From assembly GCF_947172395.1 (NCBI RefSeq), contig NC_069085.1, forward strand, positions 17,858,698 through 17,922,697: a DNA stretch of 64,000 nt, read 5' to 3'. Shown here piece by piece: positions 24,801-36,800 of the stretch. This DNA is from Bicyclus anynana. Taxonomy: Eukaryota > Arthropoda > Insecta > Lepidoptera > Nymphalidae. Position 1 is the stretch's first letter, and each line of letters starts with the position of its first letter. The position numbers and the translations under genes were made by a program. The notes under the pieces were generated by a model. That model worked only from the letters and a program-made list of their open reading frames with translations, did no database searches and was not told the origin of the DNA.

Positions 24801-27800
24801 TTTCGTCTCCATGACCAGACCCCTAATGACACTCACAACCCATGTTGATGACAGTTCTCATCAATACAAATTAATCAAGCCCAATCACAAGGTAGCTTCT
24901 GTAAGCCGTTGAGGAGTTCCCTTTTGTGTCTTTCGTCTCCATGACCAGACCCCAAATGACACTCACAACCCATGTTGATGACAGTTCTCAACAATACAAA
25001 TTAATCAAGCCCAATCACAAGGTAGCTACTGTAAGCCGTTGAGTCTTTCGTCTCCATGACCAGACCCCTAATGACACTCACAACCCATGTTGATGACAGT
25101 TCTCATCAATACAAATTAATCAAGCCCAATCACAAGGTAGCTTCTGTAAGCCGTTGAGGAGTTCCCTTTTGTGTCTTTCGTCTCCATGACCAGACCCCAA
25201 ATGACACTCACAACCCATGTTGATGACAGTTCTCAACAATACAAATTAATCAAGCCCAATCACAAGGTAGCTACTGTAAGCCGTTGAGTCTTTCGTCTCC
25301 ATGACCAGACCCCTAATGACACTCACAACCCATGTTGATGACAGTTCTCATCAATACAAATTAATCAAGCCCAATCACAAGGTAGCTTCTGTAAGCCGTT
25401 GAGGAGTTCCCTTTTGTGTCTTTCGTCTCCATGACCAGACCCCAAATGACACTCACAACCCATGTTGATGAAAGTTCTCATCAATACAAATTGATCAAAC
25501 CCAAACACATGATTTAAGTTTAACCATTATTTTAAGTTTTGATGTACCGATAATACTGCGGTAAAGCATTAACTTCTCGATAATTAAAAAAAAATTAAGT
25601 ACCCGCATCGGCTTCTTCGTTGAGGAAGTCGAGTCCGTCCTTGATCTGGACCTGCAGACGATCGTCTACCTCGCACTCGAAGTAGTTCCGCGCCACCTCC
25701 AGCATCGCGGGGTCCAGCTCTACTGCCGTCACCTGCAATGACAAGTAAAAGCTGAAATTATGATAACTTTTTTTTTACTTCTACACCGTGCCAGTGGTTG
25801 CGTCAATAAGCCGCCGCAACATTTACGTGTCCAATACAAGGAACCTTATAGCAATATTAAAAATGCAAATTCACACGCTAGCTAAAGTATGTTTTAAAAC
25901 AATAAATTTTTTCTAACTTTTCGGTTTAAGACAAAGAAAACTGCACGGTGTATAGTGTGTAGTGTATAGGTGATTTTGTGTTTATAAACATATCACACTT
26001 GATGGAAAGCTCAGATGCAATACGTTCCGTTCCCTGACCTTTAGCGCACTGATATAAAAAAAGCTATTCCATATCCTTGTAGTATGAATCAGGAATAAGA
26101 AAAGATTTTGTACACTTTCAAGGGATGTCTTATAGTAAAGGCAAAAGAGTACGAGGAAGTAGGTCAGAAACAGAACATTAAAGAGTTGACAAATCATCTT
26201 ATTTTGTGATTTTGATACTTTTCGATTGTGGTGGTGTTACACCCTCGTGTTCAGAAATTACGTTAAGCAACGGTTATTAAAAAGTTACTTAAGTTTACTT
26301 TATGTAGCCATTATTAAAGTCCATTTTCTTATAACACAAAGGCGTAAGCGTCCTTTGCTACGTCTATTGCTATAGCGTTAGCTTTAATTATCATAGATCT
26401 GTTGTCAGCACCAACAGACGCTCACCGTGAGCTCAGCGAAGCACCTCTTGAGGAACATGCAGAGGCTGCCGCCGCCCAGCCCCAGCACGGCGACGCGGCG
26501 CCGGCGCGACAGCTGCACGCCCACGCACATGAACGCGTGGTACACGTCACATGCCGCAGTGCGCCACTCGCATGTGCCGTCAACTGTCAGCACCAACAGA
26601 CGCTCACCGTGAGCTCAGCGAAGCACCTCTTGAGGAACATGCAGAGGCTGCCGCCGCCCAGCCCCAGCACGGCGACGCGGCGCCGGCGCGACAGCTGCAC
26701 GCCCACGCACATGAACGCGTGGTACACGTCACATGCCGCAGTGCGCCACTCGCATGTGCCGTCAACTGTCAGCACCAACAGACGCTCACCGTGAGCTCAG
26801 CGAAGCACCTCTTGAGGAACATGCAGAGGCTGCCGCCGCCCAGCCCCAGCACGGCGACGCGGCGCCGGCGCGACAGCTGCACGCCCACGCACATGAACGC
26901 GTGGTACACGTCACATGCCGCAGTGCGCCACTCGCATGTGCCGTCAACTGTCAGCACCAACAGACGCTCACCGTGAGCTCAGCGAAGCACCTCTTGAGGA
27001 ACATGCAGAGGCTGCCGCCGCCCAGCCCCAGCACGGCGACGCGGCGCCGGCGCGACAGCTGCACGCCCACGCACATGAACGCGTGGTACACCGTCACGTG
27101 GCCGAAGTCCACCACCTGCTTGGACTTGTTCTTCCTTTTCACTGGAAAATACATTGATAGAGGTACAGTAACATCACTGTTATAAGTCGCAAAAAATGGC
27201 AAAAAAGCAACGGCAATACAGAAGTCCTCATTCTCGCAGTACAAATTTGCGGGTTGTGAGAAGGGTGATTGCATTCTTCACCCATTCACTGACAGGCGCG
27301 CGTGTTGCCTGATTGCCTTCCGCACCACCTAAACTCTCTTCTATCGTCAAAGTTTAAATTCATTTATTTCTAGTAGAGTAGTCTTAGTTTATAAGCAGTT
27401 CTGAAACGTCAGGTTAAGAGATATAATAGTGATAAGGGAAGTCGAAAACTTATTTACGAGGGTTAATTAAAGTTACGAGGGTTCCATATCCGCCTTGGTC
27501 CGAAAAGAGCCCACAACTCTGCCTCACACGTTGCACCCCGCACCCCTGTATCGTGCGACTGATGACAGTTTAGCTGTTTGCTAATAATGCCGCGTGTGAA
27601 TTGAACACCATTGAAGTGTAGACCTTATTGCCTTACGTTAAGATTTTATATGCAAGTACAACATTCCGTGATTTGTCGCTGAAACGCTCGGACATCGAAC
27701 ATATCTGACGTCACCCGGACAGATACACTCAGGCCAAAGCACTTTAAGAACGGCCCTCTAAGCCGAGGTCAGAGTCTCAGAAGAGACATCCTTGGAGAGT

Positions 27801-30800
27801 CCTTCCGCCCATCTCTTCGACTTCTGCCTTCGAGCCCCATCATCCGATGCTTCTGCGCTCGCCCAAACCCCTATGACGCCCCTGAGGTCTTTACACAATC
27901 AAAAAAAAAGACACCGAAGACGGCGTGTGGGCAACAACTAATAGAGTGCTGTGTGACGTATTTTTGCGTTATTCAAAATAGGACTTTTACCCTGAGTAGA
28001 CTTTGAGTACTTTGCGCTTTGTATGCAGTAGCGCTATTTTGTGACGATGATTTTACTATATTTTTTGAACTACGGTGTGAATTTCGACTTTGCCTAAATC
28101 TCTCTCTCATTTACTAATCTTAACTCAATATATTCGGCTATACTAATATTACAAAAACGAAAAAGCTTGAATTGAATAGGCTCTGAAACATTTGGACCAA
28201 TTTAAAAATGATTTATTAAATTGGTTCAGGACGGGATGCGGCGACTAAACTACTATCTATTTGCATAGCAACTCGAGCATGTTGTCACCTGTCTTCAGCC
28301 TCGCCTCGGACTGCACCAGGAACTGGTTGTCCAGGAACACGAGGCGGCGGAAGGGCGCGCCCTCCACGTCCACATCCTCCACCACGAACTCGCCCGACAC
28401 CTTGGAGGAGCCCTGGTGCACCTTCACGCGCCGCCCCACGTCGCTGCCCAGCGACAGGAACGGGATCTAGAGATGACATATCATCTTATATATGACACCA
28501 TAAAATTGTAAATATCATTATAATCTATCTCGCGAGATTCCGTGAACCCAAGTTGTAAGTATCAAGAAAATCGGCCTCCGTGCGTATGTACAGTGGTATG
28601 CGCGGTGGATTTATAAGACGGAGGTCCTGGGTTCGATCCCCGGCTGGGCAGATTGAGATTTTCTTAATTTGTCTAGGTCTGGCTGGTGGGAGGCTTCGGC
28701 CGTGGCTAGTTACCACCCTACCGACAAAGACGTACCGCCAAGCGATTTAGCGTTCCGGTACGATGCCGTGTAGAAACCGAAAAGGGTGTGGATTTTCATC
28801 CTCCTCCTAACAAGTTAGCCCGCTTCCATCTTAGACTGCATCATCACTTACCATCAGGTGAGATTGTAGTCAAGGGCTAACTTGTAAAGAATAAAAAAAA
28901 AACAATTTCTGCAAGTGCATTTCAGACCATAGTAACTTTTTTTTGCCGGGAGGAAAAGAATCCCTACAGACTCCCAGAACATAGTCATGTGTATGATAAA
29001 AAAGAAGGCCAGATACGCTATCTACCAGTCGTGGGGACATCAGCTATGAATTGAATTCTACCCTATTTCACTCTTATTTCGTTATTTTCGTTACATATTT
29101 TGCCTAAATATGCCACAGAAATAGACTGTGTATCTTTGCCGCCGGCGTGCCCAAAAATTTATCTTACCTGTCCAAATGTATTGAACGAATCCTGCGAACA
29201 TCAGCTACATAAACATGAAATACCATCTTATTTGATGTTGTTATTATCATTACAGATTTTGCCGAAACATGAGATGGACTGCGTAAGTTGCTCAACAATG
29301 TGTCACCTGTCCAGTGAATCCATTGGGCGCTAACATCTTGGCGGAGCTGGTGAGCTCGTCCTTGACGGCGTCGAGGCTGTGGAACAGGTGCCCGCGCCGC
29401 AGCACGGCCACCACCAGCCGCCCGAAGCGCGCCGAGTCCTGCAGCTGGCGCCTGCCCGCTGGAGTGCCGAACAACCACTCGGATTCTCTGAAATACGGAA
29501 ATATTTATGAAAGAGTGCTTGGAACCCGTATGCTCAGCAGAAAGTCTGCCACGCCCCGATAAACACTACCGCACATGAGTCTTCAGACCGTCCACGTTAC
29601 ATATTAAAATAAACATTAATAAAAAAGTATCATCATTATATTAGTCTAATGTTTGATATTGTAACAATCACTAAAGGATGTTAATGTGTTCGTAGGCTTA
29701 GGCTTAGGTCCACTAACTCGCAGAAAGGAAGGCGGTCTGGTCCTGTGTTGGACTGGACTAGATTGAAAATTATGATGAAGAAACGTTCTATTTGCAGAGC
29801 ATACATTAAAGACGAGACAGTTATTACCATTACGCTTAGAAACAGCGTATTATAATAATGTGCCGCTTGCATTGGCAGTTCATGAGTCATGAGTCGACCT
29901 AGCCTCTAAGCTTTTACAGCGAGCTCGATTGGCTGGAGTAATGTAGCGGAGAGGAGTAAGTGTTATTCTGTAACGATGTTTCATCATTTCGATTTTCGAC
30001 AGTGTAAGCTTCGAACTCGTATCTATCGCTCTCTGTCTATAGTATCGTGTGAGATAGAGTGAGAGATAGAGGCGAATTTGCGTGTTATAGGTACTTATGT
30101 ATCATTACATACCCGCTTCGCTATCGGGGGGATAAAGAAGCGAGAAGAACTTGCGCACGCTCCAATAGTCTATAGCTTGAAGTTATCGCGTGAGATAAAT
30201 CGTATGTCACTTCTCAAACAAACTAGAAGCGACTATAAACGGAGACTGGCCCAAGTTTCGTTCAGCGCACATCTACATGTATCCTTGATCCTCGACCCTT
30301 CCAAAAAGGTACGACGAAATGTGCACGTTTGCAATTTGGCCATTCTGATACAGGTAAATAGGTATACTACTGAAATTAATTTTAATAGTCGTGCAAGAGA
30401 GCAAGGCCGATCCAAGAAATCTAAGATTCCCCACCCGTTGATATAATCGTAGTACCCATTCCTAGCACCTCGCTGTACTTGGAGAGAAGGGAGAAATATA
30501 GGTCACGTAAATACATGGGTGGTGTTGACATGATATTACACGAGTATGCGCTGTCCCAAAAATAAGTGTCATCAACAGCCATCACGGACAACTCAAAAAT
30601 AACCGCGCGGTGTGCATTCAAGAATCCGTGGATCGCAAATGCAACGCGACGGGGACGATGTCGCAGTTGCAACAGTGCGGCGACTATGGCAATAGGGGTT
30701 AGGGTTGTCACCCGTACTACATAAAAAATAAAGTTAATACAGATCGTTTTTTTTCTAAGGTTAAGACATGAAAGGTTATTATATTATTAATGGTTGCGTT

Positions 30801-33800
30801 GATTTCCTAGCCATATGGGTAAACGTGCAATTAAAAAAGTGTGTGTTAGCTCCGACGCACGAATGGAGTTTACTCTTTCAGATCGACTGTCTAAATAGTT
30901 GTATAGTGCATGTTGCCCCTCAGCATACACTATGTACGTCTCAATACCTACGCCCGAAAAGTGAAAGGTGCGCAGAATAGGTTGCGTGCAAAAAACGTAA
31001 CGCTGTCATTCGTTCATCGAATTTTACTACCCATATTTTTTTCATACCGGAGGCTATATGTATATGAAAAATCGATTCTTAAGGAGTAAATTCCAAAGAA
31101 CATACATATTTTTTATGAATATGATTTATGACGAAGACAGGTTTGTACGGTACTCTCAGAGGGCGAGCCCGACTCGCACTTTTTTTTTATAGAATGTGGC
31201 AACCCTAGCGTCAACTAATGAGTTTAGAACTCCGCTGTTATTATTAGTTTTGAGACGTATTTATGATGGACGACGGATGGAGCGTGCGCCAAAACATATA
31301 TTTCTGGCTTTTCAGTTCAAAATATCATTGTTTATTGGAATTTAACGGATGTCGGATTTAACTCCTTGACCTTGGTAAAACAATACATTTGAGCACGTCA
31401 GGATTCAAATACAAGTAGTAGATAAAGAATTTGTGATGAAAATATCAATTTATTTTTTAAAATATTTAATATTGTAAACGCGAAAGTTTGTATGGATGTT
31501 TGGATGTATGTTTGGATGTTTGTTACTCTATAACGCCGCTACTACTGAAGCGATTTAGCTGAAATTTGGAATGGAAATAGATTTTACTCTGGATAAACAC
31601 ATAGGCTCCTTTTTATCCCGTCCGCTAGTTTTTTAATACTATCTTTGATAATTCGTTTCTTTCTTTTGTCATGGTCGTCGTATTGTATTTTTTATTTTAT
31701 ACTTATTTTTTTTTAAATAAAAATCATATAAAATAAGAAAGTGGTAATGATCGTGGTATTGAGAGCGTGATTTTTCAGTAGTCGGATTTAATACAAAACC
31801 GACTTTAAAAAAAGGAGGATATTATTGTCAGAATTGCAGTTTTTGCATATGTTCGTCTATACCTTTTCTCGGTCTGAGGCGTGTTTGAACCACTCGTAAC
31901 TTTAATTTTAAGTTTTCAACTTTACTTATCACCATAATATAACCTGACGTTTTAAAAGTGCTTGTAAACTGAACCTACATCAAATAATTTTTGAAGAACT
32001 TTGACTTGACTTTAAAACGTGTGTCTTTTATTTTTTTTAAATGTTCTATTTTATTCAAAATATTAATCATAATAATCGTTTATTTATCACAAAGGGTTTA
32101 CAATTTTTCATGATTTCAAGACTGTCCTAGCTAGATTTAACGGATCTGTGTTAAGGATAACCAGCCCTCTCCCTCGGATTAGTTACAAAGATGAGTGAAA
32201 AAGTGTGAGTGAATTTTTAAACAAAAACATGTGTGTGTGTGTTTTTTTTATATTTATGATTATTCGTGCATATCGCAAAGTCTCATAACAATGTTTTTAT
32301 TCGTTTTTCTGGACTGAGTATATTCCAACTTAGGGAAGAACTGCGCAAGTTATATCAAACTCGGTTAAGTAGATTTTGCGATACAGAGTTAAGCGTCTAT
32401 CAACACCTCAGACCAGTTATTGTATAGGACCTGCCTCGCTAGACGTTACTATTCTGTCAAAGTATATGATCAACGATCTAATGCGATTATAAAAACTGTC
32501 TCTATAGAATCGATGTTAAATAGTTGTAATCGTGTTCGTCGGTTAAAAGAGCTCCGTAAAAATACCTTTTTGTGTAGTTGAATTGTGTAAAAAACGGACA
32601 AAATCTTCTACGTTAGTATAAGATATATACCAAATCTAAGCTCGTTTTCCTCAGAAAATGACAGACGATTTTGTTCGTGACTATGAGTGCGATACAGGCC
32701 CTTCTATAATTGGTCTGAGATGAACACAGAATACAATATAATAGGTAGTAGATAAAAGATGTATCATTAGCAAAAGAAAAAATAGGCGAAACTCGAAAGA
32801 AAATCTTACACCTAAAAAAATAATTAAATTTGTAATGAAAAACAACTCACGATATTAAAAGTATAAATCCAAAACTTTTCAAATCACCTTAGATATGATA
32901 AAACTTTAAATTAATTTTAATAATTCCTGCACACCCCAGATATAACAGTCGAGTTACACTGAAACACTAAAAACTTTTTAATACTTTATAAATAAATTCT
33001 AAATTATTAAAATTAATTGTTCTAAAATTTTTAAACACCTGTATTGAGAAAAATTTAACAATTTAATTTGAATGATAATTTAAATTTATATAACGCACTT
33101 AAACTAATTTAAACTTATATAACGCACTTGTCCAGTAACGTTTTCAGTCAATCTGATCCTATAGGATTGGATCATGCTCGTGCGAACGTTCGCATGTGGG
33201 CGGGTCAGGGGTGTGCTGTCATAAATATGTCGAGTGACGTCACAACTCATACCGCACGTATATTTATACTAGCGGACGCCCGCGACTTCGTCCGCGTGGA
33301 AATCAATGTAAATTTTCAACCCCTATTTCACTACCTTAGGGCTTGAATTTTAATAATTCGTGAATCACATTATATTTCGTATTTTTTTTAAGATTTATGC
33401 ACAAATTTTTCAAATTGTAACTCTAAAAATGAAGGACTTTCCATACAAACTTTCAACCACTAATTCACCTTCTATTTTTATTTTAGGGTCAAAAAGTACA
33501 TGTTTTGCTTTGAGGTTCCATTTACCATTATACTAAAATTCATCTTGATCGGTTCAGCCGTTTAGCCGTGAAAAGGTTACAGACAGAGAGACAGATAGAC
33601 ACATAGACAGACTTACTTTCCCATTTATAATATGAATATATATATGAAACTAGCGAACGTTCGAAATTCGACGACGAAAATTAGTTTTTCGCAAATCCCG
33701 CTGGAACCATGAACTTTACCGTGATTAAACGTTGCTCAATTACAATTACCTTCTATCTACTAGTGAAAATCCCATTTAAATCAGTGCAGCCGTTCAAGAG

Positions 33801-36800
33801 ATTAACCCGGACCAACAGACAGACAGATATAATTTACTGTGTTTTAGTACCGTGTAATCACCTATATATATAAGCACTTGATAAAACAAACAGAGAACTC
33901 ATTTTTTTTTAAATAATTTACAAGGCCTTGACTACAATCTCACTTGATGGTAAGTGATGATGCAATTTAAGATGGAAGCGGGCTAACTTGTTAGGAGGAG
34001 GATGAAAATCCACGTGGAGTACTCCTTAAATCCACAAACTACGAGTAGCATTTGACGGCCTCCGTGGCGCAGTGGTATGCGCGGTAGATTTACAAGACGG
34101 AGGTCCTTGGTTCGATCCCCGGCTGGGCAGAATGAGATTTTCTTAATTTGTCCAGGTCTGGCTGGTGGGAGGCTTCGGCCGTGGCTAGTTACCACCCTAC
34201 CGGCAAAGACGTACCGCCAAGCGATTTAGCGTTCCGGTACGATGCCGTGTAGAAACCGAAAGGGGGGAACCTAAGATTCCATCTTAGACTGCATCATCAC
34301 TTACCATCAGGTGAGATTGTAGTCAAGGGCTAACTTGTGAAGAATAAAAAAAAAAAAAAGCATCAGCGCAACTGGACGCGGTAGGTATATATACAGAATT
34401 TCAGCAAATTAGAAATACCGTTCTATATTGATGACCTCAAAGTTTTACGAGAAAAACAACCTAATAATAGCTACGCGTGAAAACGTTTGAACGTAAACAA
34501 ATGGCTGCTGGAATCTATTTTTATACGTCTAGTAATAGTACCTATAAGGTATAGGTATAGAGCCTTCATAGCCCAGTGGATATGACCTCTGCCTCCGATT
34601 CTGGAGGGTGTGGGTTCGAATCTGGTCCGGGGCATGCACCTCCAACTTTTCAGTTGTGTGCATTTTAAGAAATTAAATATCATGTGTCACAAACGGTGAA
34701 GGAAAACATTGTGAGGAAGCCTGCACACCAGAGAATTTTCTTAATTCTGTCTATCACATTCTGAGAGGAGACCCGAGCTCAGCAGTGAGCCGAATATGGG
34801 TTGATAATGGCTATCTAACACTGAAATAATTTTTCAAATCAGACCTTTCAAGACAAACTTGTTTAAATAAACCTTATTGTAAAACTGTGGTTCCAGCTGA
34901 AAATTAGCGTTACGTTTTTTACGTTTCCTGGGTTATGCCATCGCAAGGTAATGTCCTGGATGACCTGGTGTACTGGAGATATTGTGATGTGTGGCATAAT
35001 TTCGAAATAAACGCATTTTTTATTTTAGTCACTAGTTACATATTTTATTTTATTAGAATATTTATCATACAACATTATGATATATTATATATATTAGTTT
35101 ATTTTATGATATTTATAATTATTATATAATTTGTGTATTATGGTTTATGTATTAGTGTGTAGTTATTTGTATGTATGTATAATGTACATTATTATTACGT
35201 ACACACCACCTACAGTTGTCCTAATAAGTTCCTAAGCCTAAGGTTGCCTGGAAGAGATCGCTACTAAGCGATAAGGCCGCCTTTTGTATTCTACTTTTTC
35301 TTATGTTTCTGTTTTTCTTTTATTTTTTGTGGTGTATAAATAAAGAGTATTAAATAAATAAATAAAATAAAAAATTAAATAATTTTTTTCTTTCTTTCTA
35401 AAACCTTACCTCCCCTGTGGTACAATGAAGACAGCATACTTGTTGATAGCCTGCGACTTCTTCTGATCAACTATGTACAGGGTGTAGCGAGGGATCTCCT
35501 CTCCGGGCAGCATCAGATCCAGTGACACCTGTGCGTGAAGACAATGTTGATAATGGATTGAATAGTATTTTTTAGCTTCTGTTTGTTAAATGTTGCAATG
35601 CATTTTGTAAACCGAATCACATGCACAACTAGTCTTCATAACAAAAAGTAATAATAAGTAAAGCTGACTTTGGTGTGGGCTGTTCTCAGATTTCTGTTTT
35701 CACCATTAAATTATGACTTAATGTTTCAACAGTGCTTGTAAACTAAGCCTAATTGAAATAAATTTTAATGATCCTTACCAATTTATGTAATTATCATAAA
35801 TTGGTAAAAATGTATAACATCAGAAAAAACTAATATCTATACTAATATTATAAAGCTGAAGAGTTTGTTTGATTGAACGCGCTAATCTCAGGAACTACTG
35901 GTCTGATTTGAAAAATTCTTTCAGTGTTACATAGCCCATTTATCGGGGAAGGCTATAGGATATATATTATCCTCGTATTCATGCGGGAACGGGAACCACG
36001 CGGGTGAAACCGCGCGACGTCAGCTAGTTTGTATATAATTTTTTTAATTAAAGTGGGCAGATAATTGTGCCTCTGAGTATATCTTTGTCCTTTATACTAG
36101 TCTATTCAATAGATGTTCATGCTGTTATTACATTATTACAGGTATAATAATATTTGGGTTGAAGATTTTCTCCAAAAAAAATAGAGATGTGTGACATCAA
36201 AACCAGTTCATCAATACCCGTTACCATTACCACATCGCAGTTTGAATCGTACTGCATTACAAGAAAGACATATGTCATAATAAAATATTATTTTTTTTTT
36301 TTTAAATTCTACAAGCCTAACTACTACAACTAAATCATAGCATTTAACACAAAACAGAAAATTCCTCACAAGGAATGGCTTACTCACTTCATCATCACCA
36401 TCTAGTGATGTTTTAGCAAGGCCATTGGTGATGAAAGCAGCGTCTTGCGCCGACTTCACACATGACTTCAGCTCATCAACTGTTTCCAACCTCTGCATCT
36501 TATCACCTGCCATACACACTTCTATAATCTGCAATGAAGAAATGGAGAAACCTTAATATATTTCTGCTTCTCGTTATCAATCCATATTCGGCTCACTGCT
36601 GAGCTCTAGTCTCCTCTCAGAATGAGAGGGGTTAGACCAATAGTCCACTAATCTGGCCCAATGCGGATTGGCAGACTTCACATATGCAGAGAATTAAGAA
36701 AATTCTCTGGTATGCAGGTTTCCTGACAATGTTTTCCTACACCGTTTGTGACACGTGATATTTAATTTCTTAAAATGCACACAACTGAAAAGTTGGAGCT

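Larger units (their letters stand above)
26403..27090 (-). repeat. Tandem array of METTL13 exon 7 (182-bp unit)
   Basis: Three full 182-bp units (starting about 26403, 26585 and 26767) are identical by eye, and a fourth, partial unit is the functional exon 7. Each unit contains the codons for CDVYHAFMCVGVQLSRRRR, VAVLGLGGGSLCMFLKRCF and AELT, the donor GTGAGC, and 18 nt further an AG preceded by ctgac. Upstream of the shared part, exon 7 and the repeat units differ. Confidence 0.9.
29488..35409 (-). other. Intron between METTL13 exons 4 and 5
   Basis: The largest METTL13 intron (5.9 kb). Recognised contents are a Helitron-like element (31472-31628), a hAT MITE (32407-32719), AT-rich DNA with a duplicated tttaaacttatataacgcac motif (about 33085-33130), RTE-like tails (33267-33860), SINEs (33902, 34044, 34561) and a LINE 3' tail (35018-35390). 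At 29600-31450 I see nothing I can assign; a 96-codon minus-strand ORF at 30421-30711 has no recognised domain. Confidence 0.7.

Noticed and set aside
23889..25500. CRISPR-like regular repeats
   Set aside because: Units are 115-130 bp and repeat throughout with no unique spacers, in a eukaryotic intron. It is a minisatellite.
26402..27185. Ala- and His-rich plus-strand ORFs of 130-150 codons
   Set aside because: They are the antisense of the GC-rich METTL13 exon 7 array; the minus frame holds the conserved methyltransferase motif and correct splice sites.
30421..30711. Minus-strand ORF of 96 codons, possibly a transposase relic
   Set aside because: I considered a Harbinger-type N-terminus, but no motif supports it well enough.
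34044..34130. tRNA gene
   Set aside because: Box A- and box B-like motifs are present, but the same head recurs with the long SINE body and A tail at several sites, so it is a SINE head; the same applies to 28572, 34561, 44695 and 54605.
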